Assembly: GCF_028640845.1 (NCBI RefSeq)
Contig: NC_080546.1
Coordinates: forward strand, 67,299,205-67,363,204
Length of the DNA: 64,000 nucleotides
Source of the DNA: Ahaetulla prasina
Lineage: Eukaryota > Chordata > Lepidosauria > Squamata > Colubridae
Direction of reading: 5' to 3'
Positions 50,404-59,974 of this stretch are shown here, in pieces; positions within the stretch are counted from its first letter, which is position 1; every line of letters starts with the position of its first letter. The translations under genes were made by a program, and so were the position numbers. The notes beneath the pieces were generated by a model. That model was not told where the DNA came from. It did no database searches and saw only the letters and a list, made by a program, of their open reading frames with translations.

Positions 50404-50654
50404 GGACAAACCCATTATGAGTTGCAACATATCCTCAACTCCAGGTGGCACAGGGGGCAACTCCAATACTTAATCAAGTGGAAGGGCTACCATCTATTAG
50501 AGACATCCTGGGTAAAGAGCAGAAACATCCAAGCTGATTGCCTCATACACAAGTTCCATGAAGGGAACCTAACCAAACCTGGGGGGGAATCACACCCCTA
50601 AAAGATATACCTGTACTCAAATTGTTTTTGATTTGCACAGATTGCTTTCAGGAA
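50404..50654 (+). pseudogene. pol: Gypsy C chromodomain
   Basis: Right of the hAT element the frame reads H-Y-E-L-Q-H-I-L-N-S-R, then L-Q-Y-L-I-K-W-K-G-Y and S-W-V. It matches the chromodomain of Gypsy B (V-K-E-I-L-D-S-R, Y-L-I-S-W, E-W-V-N). Two of the three cage-type aromatics are visible. After L-I-H-K-F-H the frame ends near 50600, before the polypurine tract. Confidence 0.83.
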
Positions 50655-50669
50655 GTGAGGGAAGCCGAA
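50655..50669 (+). promoter_or_regulatory. Gypsy C polypurine tract
   Basis: tgagggaagccgaa immediately precedes the 3' LTR start TGGCAAC at 50670. The ending GCCGAA is shared with the tract of Gypsy B. Confidence 0.65.
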
Positions 50670-51008
50670 TGGCAACTTGCAAAGCTTTCCTGACCTGCTC
50701 CTGAATTGCAATAGGCAGGGGGATGGGAAATCACACCTCAGAGCTGTACCGAGGAATTTGCACCTCAGTCAAAACAAAACACATCCTAGCTGGCCAAAGT
50801 CAAGGCCATCTCCACAGAGACCCACAACGACTGGAGGGAGTGACTTTTATGATCCATGAAATTGCTTTGTTGGAGAATTTGACTGGTGACACACCTTGGG
50901 GAGAGTGGGAAACAGAGTCAGAGGCAAGGTGCAAACTGGGTGAAGTCAGAGCTGGCTTCACTTGATTCATGCTGACATGGTGCTCCTAATAAATAACTGG
51001 ATTTTTCT

Positions 51009-51562
51009 TGTCGTGTCCCACTCACCCTCCGACGACTGGGTCTAGGAAATCCGTATCAAGCGTGGCCATGAAGCCTCTGCAGCTTTGCCAAATTCCTTTC
51101 AGATTTCTCAGGGCAGGCAGGAATCCAAGTTTTGACTTCAGCAAACTAGATGAGACTTTGCTTGACTCAAGGAATGCCAAAAGCAGGTCCTTTATATAGG
51201 CTGTGGGGTTGGCTCCATGACTCAGCATTTATCCAGGCCTGCCCCTCCCTTCCTTCTGCTGACGTCACCTCTCAGATCTCATTTCTGCTGTTTGAGAAAG
51301 GGAGGGGTCAGAAGGAGTAGGCCCGAGCAATTCCAATCCGTGGCTGACCCCCCCCCCCGATGGCTGAGCCAAAGGAACACATGCAGCATCAGTGAGATTT
51401 GTTTGTTCATTCCTGACATCCTGTCCAGGCATGGGGCCAGGGCCGGGGGCTGGAGTCATGACAGGCTCTTCATCTTCATTATCAGACTCAGAGTCTGATA
51501 GCAGACCCGGGACGAGACAGGAGGGGCCCGGTTGAGGAGAGGAGGGAGGACGAGGCACAACA
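51009..51562 (-). mobile_element. Solo LTR (TGTTGTGCC...CACGACA), copy 2
   Basis: 554 bp, perfect duplication TTTCT (51004-51008 and 51563-51567). Same family as 8657-9142: read on the - strand it shares the U3 start, the ggaagggaggggcaggcc block, tatataaagg (TATA), and the U5 end ggacacgaca. From base 2 the frame reads V-V-P-R-P-P-S-S-P-Q-P-G-P-S and S-D-S-E-S-D-N-E-D-E-E-P. A poly-C run (about 51350-51358) is the only notable expansion. Confidence 0.94.
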
Positions 51563-51584
51563 TTTCTTGAGAAATGACTTGAGG

Positions 51585-52187
51585 GACTTCCTGGTTGGCT
51601 CCGTTGGCAATGGAGGTGATCTGTTTGATCACCAACCTCTGGATTGTGTTGGACCGCTAAGACAGCGACAATCAGCTGTCCAGCGGTTCGAAATTCCCCC
51701 TCTTTGGGCGAAGAAGAGGAGGTGAGCGAAAGAAGCAGAGCTTCCCTAGAACTCCTGGAAGACACCAGGGGGCTCGAAGGGTTAAGCCCCCTCAGAACTT
51801 CAAAGCGCTCCAGATCTGAGGCTTTTTTCCTGCTTCGGCAGACCTAATTCGGCAGACCAATTTTAACTTAAAGAAGAAAATACCGGACTGAACAGAAACA
51901 GGAGAGCTCTAACTATAAAAGCAAGTAATTAAATCAATTCCCTGTTATTTTTTTTTAAAGTTTTGGAGTTGACTTTAAAACGCAAATGGCGGTTGTTCTT
52001 TAATGAGCTACGCAGTTGAAAACGAAAGTGTTACAATTCTCACTGTTTGCTGTTTATTGCTGAAGACCAGCTGGAGATTTTTTAAAACATTGTAATGAGA
52101 AGGGAGAAGAGATATTGAGACTGTTTTTTTAAAAAAAAGACTTAGAAGATTTATACATAACATTAAGTTAAAGAGAAATTTTAAGAG
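51585..52187 (+). promoter_or_regulatory. L1 5' UTR
   Basis: About 600 bp before the ORF1 ATG. The left half is GC-richer and shares aagacagc-acaatcagctgtccagcgg with the ORF1-only copies (aagacagcaaaaatcagctg read on - near 32390). It would contain the internal promoter; no specific factor site is claimed. Confidence 0.65.
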
Positions 52188-53185
52188 ATGGCAGCAAAAC
52201 GATTAAAGACAACTGTTACAAAAACCCCAGGAACATCAACACCGGGAGTCTCTCCAGCACATACAGCAGATACAAAATCACTAAATTTGGAAGCACTTCA
52301 GGATAATCTGAAAGATTTTATGACAGAATCTCTTAATGATGCTATGAATTTGCAGACTTCTCAGATAGAAGATAAGTTTAAATTAATTACAGAAGAAATG
52401 TCAGAGATAAAAAAAACAGATGTTAGAAATTCAAATTGGAAATAAAGAAGTCAAAGAAGGTTTGGTGTCAGCAGTACAGGGTCTGGCATCAAATGTGATT
52501 TTACTGGAGCAGGAAGTAGAAGAAATAAAGAAAGTTAATTTAAAATTGGAAAATAAGATTGAGGTAGTTCAAAGTAAAATGGATAAAGTTGATGATGAAA
52601 TTGTTTTGGTACAATATAGAGCTATGGAACTTGCTTTACGAATACGTGGTCTGAAAGAACATAGACAAGAGAATTTGAAGCAAATTTTTTCTGAGGCCTT
52701 TGCAGAGATTTTGGCAGTTCGGCCAGCAGATGTGGCTTTTCATATTGACAAAATTTGTCTTGGATAGCAAGACAAAGAAATCTTCCGAGAGACATTGTTA
52801 TTTATTTTACTACTAGAACAGTGAGAAATGAGATTTTACAAGCTTCTTTTAAAGGAGACAAGATTCAAGCGGCTGGCCAAGATATTTTAATACTAAAGGA
52901 AATTCCCCCCAAAATGTTGAGAGGTAGGAAGGAGTTTGCTTTTTTGGTGAACGAACTTAAAAAAGTCAGATTGAGTATAGATGGGACATCCCAACTGGTA
53001 TAATAGTTTACTATGAAGGGAAAGCACATCGTCTTAATACAGTCAGTAAAGCACGAGAGTTTTATGCTTATGTGCTTAAAGCTGGAAGTCCACCATCTCC
53101 GGATGGTAGGAGAAAGGAAAGCGAAATTAAAGAAAAAGAAGTGATAGTAATGGAAGAAGAATGGACTAGTTGTTTATATAAAGAG
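52188..53185 (+). pseudogene. L1 ORF1 (RNA-binding protein), three frameshifts
   Basis: ORF1p is the trimeric RNA chaperone of L1. The ATG at 52188 starts M-A-A-K-R-L-K. The N-terminal part is Ser/Thr/Pro-rich, then a coiled coil spans the frame switch at about 52430 (52420-52767: L-L-E-Q-E-V-E-E-I-K-K-V-N-L-K-L-E). The RRM-like part ends near 52750, where the frame shifts to 52755-53003 (S-W-I-A-R-Q-R-N-L-P-R-D). A last shift near 52990 leads to the C-terminal domain (H-R-L-N-T-V-S-K-A-R-E-F-Y-A-Y-V-L-K). The end runs into ORF2 sequence through a deletion. Confidence 0.87.
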
Positions 53186-54490
53186 TAATTTATCTGCAAC
53201 ATTAATTGAGACGGATAATCAAGGAAGATATATTGCTATTGAACTTTTATTGGAGGGGAGAAAAATACTTTTAATAGGAGTTTATGCACCAAATCAACAA
53301 CAAGAAAAATTTTATAAGTTTTTACATAAAAGAATAATATCTTGGGATTATAAAACTTATATATTAATGGGTGATTGGAATGGAGTGATGGATATCCAGA
53401 AAGATAAAAGAAGTCTTAGAAATATTTCCAATCGTGTAAAACTGCCAAAGGCCTTCTTTGATTTGATGGAAGATTTAGAATTGAGAGATGTATGGCGAGA
53501 ACGCAATGAAAAAGAGAGAGATTTTACATTTTTTTCTGACAGACATCAATCTTTTTCTAGGATCGATTTTATTTTAATTACTAATGATTTGTTTTTCAGA
53601 GTGAAGAAGACAAAAATTTGTTCTAGAACTTTGTCTGATCATAGCCCGGTTTGGATTGAGCTAGATCGGGAAAAAGAGGCCAGGAGGTCGTGGAGGATGA
53701 ATGAGAACTTGTTTAAATACAAACAAAATGTAAATGAATGTAAAATTCTAATGAAGGAATTTTTTTCTTTGAATATGGATAAAGGGACACCTATAGAGAT
53801 AGTTTGGGACACCAGCAAGGCTTATATGAGGGCAATTTTATTAGATATGAATAATAAATATAGAAATAGATTGCACAAAAGGCGAAAAGAATTAGAAGAG
53901 GAAATTAAAAGGAAGGAGCAGTTACTGGTATGTAATCCAGGAGATAGTAAAATAAAAGAGTCAATAAATATATTAAGAGGTCAATTTAATATGTTAACGG
54001 CAGATCAGGTGGCAACTAATTTACAATATGCAAAACATAATTTGTTTAATAATTCTAATAAACCTGGAAGGTGGTTAGCATATTTATTAAGAAAGAACAG
54101 AAATGATGTATAATTGATAAAATAGAATATAGAGGTAAGGAAGTATATCAGCAAAATTTGATTAAAAAAGCTTTTTTAGAATATTATTCTAAGTTATATT
54201 CTAGAGATGTGATTAATGATAAAGATATAGATAGATATTTACAGGACCACGGTATCTTAGAAATTACAGTAGATCAAAGGGAAGAGTTGAATCAATTAAT
54301 TTCTTCAGAGGAAATAGTGTTTGCAATTAAGCAGCTTAAAGCGAATAAAGCACCAGGTACAGATGGTTTGACAACTACTTATTATAAAAATTTACAAAAT
54401 GAGATGATTGTACCACTTAAGGAGTTATTTACCAGAATACAAAGGGGAGGAGAGCTCCTCCCTCGTGGAGGACAGCTTTTATTTCATTAA
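53160..54490 (+). pseudogene. L1 ORF2 endonuclease (N-terminus deleted) and RT fingers
   Basis: The sequence enters mid-endonuclease: V-V-Y-I-K-S-N-L-S-A-T-L, then L-I-G-V-Y-A-P-N-Q, G-D-W-N-G-V-M-D, and S-D-H-S-P-V-W-I-E-L. The N-terminal part that holds the first catalytic Asn and Glu of L1 endonucleases is absent. The 287-codon frame at 53250-54113 covers the rest of the domain plus the linker. A frameshift near 54115 leads to 54158-54490 (N-K-A-P-G-T-D-G-L). Another near 54470 leads to the RT frame. Confidence 0.87.
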
Positions 54491-54591
54491 TACCTAAAGA
54501 AGATCGAGATGGTGTTAAACCAGAGAATTATAGGCCAATATCACTTTTAAATACTGATTATAAGATATTTGCTAAGATATTAGCGAATAGA

Positions 54592-55911
54592 TTGATGCCA
54601 CTGATGACTCAATTAATTCATAATGATCAGACAGGATTTATTAAGGGGAGACAGATGAGATATAATATGAGACAAATTGTAAATTTACTTGAATATTTGG
54701 AAAGAAACAGCCAGGTTTCAGCAGCATTCCTCTTTTTGGATGCGGAAAAAGCTTTTGATAGATTGGATTGGCAGTTTTTGTTTAAAGTAATAGAAAAAAT
54801 GCAATTTGGGGATTATTTTATTCAAGCAATTAAGGCTATATATCAAAAGCAAACAGCTCAAATAATAGTAAATGGTGGATTAACAGAATCTTTCAAGATT
54901 GAGAAAGGGACTAGACAAGGATGTCCCTTGTCACCATTATTATTCATTCTAACTTTGGAAATATTATTGAGTAATATACGTGGTTTAGATCAAATAAAAG
55001 GAATTAGAATTAAAAATCAAGATTATAAATTAAGAGCGTTTGCAGATGATCTGGTTGTTTCTTTATCTCAACCAATACATTCAGCTGTATATCTGAAGGA
55101 GGCAATTGATCAGTATAGTAAGGTATCTGGGTTTAAAGTGAATCAACAGAAGACAAAAATGATAATTAAAAATATGAATACACATCAGAGGGAAGAACTA
55201 GAAAGAATAACTGGATATGAAGTAGTTAAAAAGGTTAAATATCTAGGAGTATATATTACAGCATCGAATGTAAAATTATATAAAAATAATTATGAGGTAT
55301 TGTGGGGAAAAGTAATTAAAGAAATGGAGAACTGGAAGAAGTTACAATTATCGTTGTTGGGAAGAGTGGCAGCTATAAAAATGAATGCTTTGCCTAGATT
55401 TTTATTTTTGTTTCAAATGATTCCAATATTGAAGAAAGATGCAAATTTACAAGAATGGCAAAAAGGGATTAATAATTTTGTATGGAGGGGTAAAAAACCG
55501 AGAATAAAGTTAAAAATAATGCAAGATGTTAGGGAAAGAGGGGGTTTAAAAATGCCTAACTTGAAATTGTACTATGATGCAGTTGTTTTAGCTTTAATTT
55601 CTGATTGGATTAATTTAACAGAGGAAAGGATATTGAATATAGAAGGTTATGGTTTGTTATATGGATGGCATACATATGTAATATATGACAAGAAAATTGA
55701 TAAGACATTTAAGAATAATATGGTCAGAAGTGCTTTGTTGAGGGTTTGGAAAAAATATCAATATAAGTTAGATGGAAAGATACCAATATGGACTATCCCC
55801 AGACATATGATAGAGAATATAAATATATTACAAAAAATGGAGGTTATCACTTACAAAGAGCTTTTGACTATGGAAAAAGAGGAATTACAGTTAAAATCTA
55901 GGAGAAATTGA
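54592..55911 (+). CDS. L1 ORF2 reverse transcriptase, 439 codons open
   Basis: RT blocks: Q-T-G-F-I-K-G-R (13-20), F-L-D-A-E-K-A-F-D-R (48-57), G-T-R-Q-G-C-P-L-S-P-L-L-F (106-118), the active site F-A-D-D-L-V-V (150-156), then L-G-V-Y-I and W-K-K-L-Q-L-S-L-L-G-R (thumb). The catalytic residues are intact. The upstream fingers are out of frame (54490-54590 contains R-P-I-S-L-L-N-T-D-Y-K-I). A TGA after residue 439 interrupts the C-terminal part. It is a partial but well-preserved RT. Confidence 0.9.
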   Translation: MMPLMTQLIHNDQTGFIKGRQMRYNMRQIVNLLEYLERNSQVSAAFLFLDAEKAFDRLDWQFLFKVIEKMQFGDYFIQAIKAIYQKQTAQIIVNGGLTESFKIEKGTRQGCPLSPLLFILTLEILLSNIRGLDQIKGIRIKNQDYKLRAFADDLVVSLSQPIHSAVYLKEAIDQYSKVSGFKVNQQKTKMIIKNMNTHQREELERITGYEVVKKVKYLGVYITASNVKLYKNNYEVLWGKVIKEMENWKKLQLSLLGRVAAIKMNALPRFLFLFQMIPILKKDANLQEWQKGINNFVWRGKKPRIKLKIMQDVRERGGLKMPNLKLYYDAVVLALISDWINLTEERILNIEGYGLLYGWHTYVIYDKKIDKTFKNNMVRSALLRVWKKYQYKLDGKIPIWTIPRHMIENINILQKMEVITYKELLTMEKEELQLKSRRN

Positions 55912-56706
55912 GGATGAAGGAGAAATTATACATGGTTCCAGTATGGACAATTGCAATCTAGATGGAAAATAGATCAGAAAATTGGTATAAGGCAAAGTGA
56001 TGATAATTTGGTAAAACAAATAAAAGATCAAGGTCAACAGCATATAAAGAGATTATATAATGTACTGGTTGAAATTGATTCAGAAATGGAGTTGGTTAAA
56101 GATTGTATGGTAAAATGGGCACAAAATTTTCAACAACCTATAATGTTAGAAACATGGGAAAAAATTTGGGTGAGGAATGTTAAATTCATAAGCACAAAAT
56201 TTAAGAGAAAATTTTTATAAAATGTTTTATAGATGGCATTTAGATCCTAAAAAACTTTCATGTATGTATCCAAATGTGAAAGCAAAATGTTGGAGATGTG
56301 ATTGTGAGGATGCTACCTATTATCATATATAGTGGACTTGCAAAAAAGTTAAAGCCTTTTGGATTAAAATATGGTGGATTATGCAGAACATTTTGAAAAA
56401 GAAGATCAAGTTTGTTCCACAGTTTTTTTATTAGGAATAATTCCAGATTGCACTGTTATAGTGACAAAACTGATTTTGAATTTAATAACTGCTGCAAGAC
56501 TATTGATTGCACAATATTGGAAGAAAGAAGACTTACCTACAATTGGAGAATGGATTAGTAAAGTATCAAATTTAGCAGAAATGGCAAAAATTTCTGCCTA
56601 CTTGAAAGACTGTACACAAGAAAAATATATTTTGGAATGGAGAAAGTGGATTGATTATATTCAAAATAAGTATCAGATTAAAAAATATCAATTAGTTTTT
56701 GAGTGA
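55912..56706 (+). pseudogene. L1 ORF2 C-terminal part and zinc knuckle, broken
   Basis: Frames 55951-56220 and 56371-56706 with breaks between. The knuckle reads C-W-R-C-D-C-E-D-A-T-Y-Y-H-I then TAG in place of Trp, then W-T-C-K-K. The last block is L-P-T-I-G-E-W and I-D-Y-I-Q-N-K-Y-Q-I, ending at the natural stop (56707). Homologous to 28901-29719. Confidence 0.87.
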
Positions 56707-57356
56707 AGTTAGGAATTGCTATGTATTAGAGTTTAAGAAAGAAGGGAATTGATAGTGTGATGGTGTGATGGTGTGAAATGGAATATGTTTTATGTTATAT
56801 TTTAGATTATGTTTGTTAGTTACAATACCCTGTATTCTGTTCTGGGAAGTCTCGGGGAGGAGGGGAAATGGGGGGGGGAGAGGGGAAGATTATAAATTGA
56901 TTGATTGCCATTGTACAGGAATAATGGTAGAATTAAACAAGTTGGAATGGTGTAAAGTCGGGATCGCTCGGTAACCACTCCCGAAGGGAAAGGGTAAGGA
57001 AAGAGGAGTAAAGAAGGAAGAAAGTAGGTAGGCAGGTAGGTAGGTAGGAAAGAAGGGAGGGAGAAGAAAGGATTGGAGGAGAAGAAGGAGGAGAAGATAG
57101 AGGGTTAGAAAGGATGGTAGTGAGAAGTGGGAAAGAGGAGGGGAAGTAGGAAAGCGAGGAGAAGGATGGTGGGGAAAGTCGAAGAAGGATGAGAAGGGTA
57201 GAAAGGATTAAGGGAGGGAGTGGCAGTCGAGCAGCCCTGATTGAGCATAATTTGAGTATAGGATCGATTGTTGGATAAGTGATTGTATTGTACACTGGTC
57301 AAATTGTGGAAATTATTATGGAAAATAAAAAAAAATTGCCTTGAAAAAAAAAGAGA
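56707..57356 (+). other. L1 3' UTR with G-rich and purine-rich tracts
   Basis: A G-run (gggaggaggggaaatggggg) at about 56850-56885 could form a G-quadruplex. A purine-rich block of tagg/gaagg repeats spans 56985-57210. The sequence ends ttgccttgaaaaaaaaaag with a short A-tail. G-rich tracts in the 3' UTR are a known L1 trait. Confidence 0.75.
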
Positions 57357-57539
57357 GAGAAATGACTTGAGGCTCCTCCTTTTATTGGGGTGTTGGTCAG
57401 AACCTTGACAAGTAATGTAAGTTGGATCTCAAGGTTCTCCTTTTTGATAGGGAGATCCCACTTTATCAGAGTACAAGAGCAGGAATGGATACAGTATGAA
57501 AGTTTGGATAGGAGTAAAGGTGACTGGTAGAACTGACTT

Positions 57540-57780
57540 ACCAGCAGGCTACCCAATTTTACATGACTCAAAAATCCTTTTATGATTATTGTGTTAATTG
57601 TTATGGTAGGGCTTATTTGTTGTACTTACTTGCAATGTTTCTCACAATTATTACATTATAAGGATTTAATCCCAATGAATGCTAACAAGACATGTTTGTT
57701 TTGGACAATTGGTCCCAAAGAATCAAAGGGGGGAAAGGATGGATCACCAATTAAGAAGCAATATAACCCATCCTAGGAAG
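57540..57780 (+). pseudogene. Possible env transmembrane remnant
   Basis: The frame at 57582-57776 starts with M-I-I-V-L-I-V-M-V-G-L-I-C-C-T-Y-L, a hydrophobic segment of about 16 residues followed by paired Cys and a polar tail of about 45 residues. It lies just upstream of an LTR-like repeat (57810-58246), where the C-terminus of a retroviral envelope would be. Similarity is only of layout, not of sequence; it may equally be chance. Confidence 0.3.
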
Positions 57781-57809
57781 GAATAAAAATTTAGAAGAAT
57801 GTATGTGCA

Positions 57810-58246
57810 GCGTGTTAGAGATGAAGGAATGTAACAAAACGTACTCAGAATTAGTTAGGAAGGCAACAAGAAAATAAGCAGCAGAAACCACAAGTAAGGG
57901 CAAAAGGACACATAGAGTTTAACCAAGGCATAACTCTATAGGGGCAAAATTATACATATGCTCAAACAAGGTACAACTCCATAGACAAACAGACACACAA
58001 ACTAAAAACAAGGTAGAACACCAAAAAAAGTAATAGCTTTGTGAAATGTTACTTACCTATTTCTTAAAATCAACTGTATAAATGATCATGCCATGCATGA
58101 TCTCACTCCCAGCTGAGGGTCTGAGCTCTCAAATTGGACTGGGTCCCTTTTGCTGAAGTGGGTCAATAACAGTTTTGCAAAAGTCTGTCTCCCATGTCTG
58201 GCTCTAATTGGCTTCTGTGCCAGACTGAACCAATTTTTGGATAACA
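57810..58246 (+). mobile_element. Unclassified LTR-like repeat, copy 2
   Basis: Starts TGTTAGAGATGAAGG and ends ...ttggataaca. It matches 15732-16035 over its right two thirds. Contains ctgtataaatgatcatgcc (TATA-like). The edges are inferred from TG...CA and from where similarity ends. An inserted or extra segment of about 60 bp (near 58165-58200) is absent from copy 1. Confidence 0.5.
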
Positions 58247-58979
58247 GTGGGAGGTGGTCGACCAGACAGAGAGCTGCCTACTTTCACAGACACAGGGGAG
58301 GATTAGCTGCTGACAGATAGTGGTGCTGATAGGTAGTAGATCCCCTCTGATGGCGAACAGCTGCCTCCTCCACATGATCCAAGGGCACAGAGAGCCAGTA
58401 TAGGCAAGCTCAGAGAAGGCTACCCAGGAGAAGGTCGCCCCACCTCTCCTCACAAGTAACATCTGGAGTGGAGTAACTTGAGGAGAAGCTGTGGAGAGAT
58501 TGTCTTTGCCAGGAACAATTGTTTGTTTTGTCTTACACTCCCCAACTTTCACTCTTTGCTTTGCCTTGCTTTGAAGACTGCTTTTTATCTTTTGCTTTGC
58601 TTAGCCTTGAGGACTGCTTTCTGCCTTTTGTCTTGGACCTTGCCCTGGTCTTGTGGACAAAGGTTTTTGGACCTTTGGTTTGCCTTGCCTTTAGAACTGC
58701 CTCTTGCCTTATACCTTTTCTTTGCCCTGAGGACTGCTATTTGTCTTGTGCCTGGACTCCACCTTGTGGACTTGCTTAGCTAGGTGGACTGGACTTGGAA
58801 CCCTTGACCTTGCCCTCTGAGTGTGCTTCTACTCTAATTATTTTATTTGCAATATAGGCACTGTTGTTTGGGGTACTGAGGGTGGCTGCCTTCAGGGTAA
58901 CATGAGGGTGGATCCTTATCAGTCATTGGAGGGCTATTACCTGAATCATTTATTGAGAACAATAAAGGACACTCTAGGA
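58247..58979 (+). other. Unresolved; degenerate TTGCCTT-type repeats
   Basis: It follows the LTR-like repeat, so it may be leader sequence. From 58520 to 58800 the + strand is built of degenerate units of roughly 25-50 bases containing ctttgccttg and gaggactgc. Open frames up to 129 codons on either strand show only low-complexity L/C/F-rich peptides. No gene recognised. Confidence 0.45.
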
Positions 58980-59973
58980 TGGGGTCCCCAACCTTTTGGA
59001 CCTCAGGGACCACCAAGTTCATAATTTAAAACCCCTCAGACCAGTAATACGAAACCAGCGCACCACTTGCTGAAGCACCTGTGTGACGAGATGGAGTCCT
59101 TCAGGCACTCTCCCTCCTCTCTCTTTCTCTCTCTCTCTTTCTCTTTCTCTCCCCCCTCCCTTCTCTCTCCCACTCTTTCTCTCTCATTCTTTCATTCTCT
59201 TCCCCCCTCTCTTTCTCGCTCTCCAACTCATTCTCTCATCTCTTTCTCTCTCTCTCTCTTTCTTCGCATCTCTCTCTTTCTCTCTCTCTCATTCTGATTG
59301 TCTCTCTCTGATTCTCTTTCATTCTGTCTCTCTCTGATTCTCTTTCTGATTCTCTCTCATTCTCATTCTCTGTCTCTTTCTTTGTCTCTCATTCTCTCTC
59401 ATTCTGATTCATTCTCTCTCATTCTCTTTCTTACTCTCTTTCATTCTGTTTCTTTTTCTCTATTTCATTTTGCGCGGCATCAGCACTCTGCCTCAGTATA
59501 TTTGCACCAGCCAGTGGAGCAAAGCAGCCCTCGACTCCTGCCACTTGGGACTTGGAGTGGTAAATGGCATCTGGTCAGGGGAGCAGCCGGATTTTGCTCT
59601 TCATTGCAGATGCCAGATCTGCAAGCTCTCGTCTCTTGAGCCTGGCTGAAGTTTCCCGCCACTTCAGTGAGCACTCCTCAAGAGACGAGAGCTTGCAGGG
59701 GGCTGATCTGGCATCCACAATACAGAGCAAAATCTGGCTCCTCCCCAGACCAGTTGCCATTTATTGCTCCAGTCCCAAGCGGCTGGGCAAATATACCGAG
59801 GCGGAATGCTGATGCTGTGCAAGTGCAAGTAGTGCTTTGCTCCCACAGCTTCTAGCCATTGTAATCACTGCTTCCACTCACTTGCACTGCAGCTCCTCCA
59901 CCAGGGTGCACTGGCAAAAATACAAAGATTTCTCCACGGACCACCAAAATTTTCTTCTGGTTGGTGACCGCTG
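58980..59973. mobile_element. Non-autonomous hAT element, 994 bp (second family)
   Basis: Left end tggggtccccaaccttttgg, right-end complement CAGCGGTCACCAACCAGAAG. The flanking 8-bp duplications ctctagga (58972-58979) and ctctagaa (59974-59981) match at seven positions. The ccccaacctttt end and gaccaccaagttc are typical of a Charlie-like hAT group, different from the CAGGGGTG family. It contains a (TC)n tract at 59105-59470 and a degenerate direct/inverted repeat containing gccagatctgc/cttgcaggg at 59560-59790. Confidence 0.82.
59105..59470. repeat. (CTTT/CTCT)n pyrimidine tract
   Basis: About 365 bases of C/T-rich simple sequence with interspersed CATT and GATT units (tctctctctcattctgattg). 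All frames are open and give Ser/Leu/Phe-rich peptides; not coding. Confidence 0.93.
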
Positions 59974-59974
59974 C

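Larger units (their letters stand above)
51585..57356 (+). mobile_element. Near-full-length L1 LINE, 5.77 kb
   Basis: Flanked by a perfect 16-bp duplication gagaaatgacttgagg (51569-51584 and 57357-57372). Order: 5' UTR (51585-52187), ORF1 (52188-53185), ORF2 (about 53160-56706), 3' UTR with purine-rich block and A-tail. The 5' end gacttcctggttggctccg matches the 5' ends of the ORF1-only copies, so it is probably the natural 5' end. One deletion removes the ORF1/ORF2 junction and the start of the endonuclease; several frameshifts break both ORFs. It is one of the most recent insertions, lying in the Gypsy C LTR. Confidence 0.93.
24710..57410 (+). mobile_element. Gypsy C: chromodomain LTR retrotransposon expanded by nested insertions
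   Basis: The 5' LTR (24710-25102, 393 bp) and 3' LTR (three pieces between 50670 and 57410, 394 bp in total) bracket gag, protease, RT thumb, RNase H, integrase and chromodomain on the + strand in Gypsy order. Removing nested elements leaves roughly 5.3 kb. Five insertions lie in its body or LTR, each with its own target duplication. The RT palm is deleted. Flanks gataa (24705-24709) and agtaa (57411-57415) could be a decayed 5-bp duplication. It is related to Gypsy B: shared D-S-G-C-T-R-C protease motif, polypurine tract and chromodomain. Confidence 0.88.
50670..57410 (+). mobile_element. Gypsy C 3' LTR, in three pieces
   Basis: The pieces are 50670-51008, about 51568-51584, and 57373-57410, totalling 394 bp against 393 for the 5' LTR. 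The first break is a solo LTR (TTTCT duplication), the second a 5.8-kb L1 (16-bp duplication). The uninterrupted 5' LTR across 25040-25060 (tttttcttgagaaatggtgtgagg) shows what the broken region looked like. The terminal bases are ggtcagaaccttgaca. Confidence 0.9.

Noticed and set aside
57411..57540. Sequence after Gypsy C as the missing half of the left flank (23416-24709)
   Set aside because: I could not see a continuous feature across 24709 and 57411, and the 5-bp flanks match only partly.
59067..59639. Ser/Leu-rich open frames
   Set aside because: Low-complexity (TC)n tract; all three frames are open.
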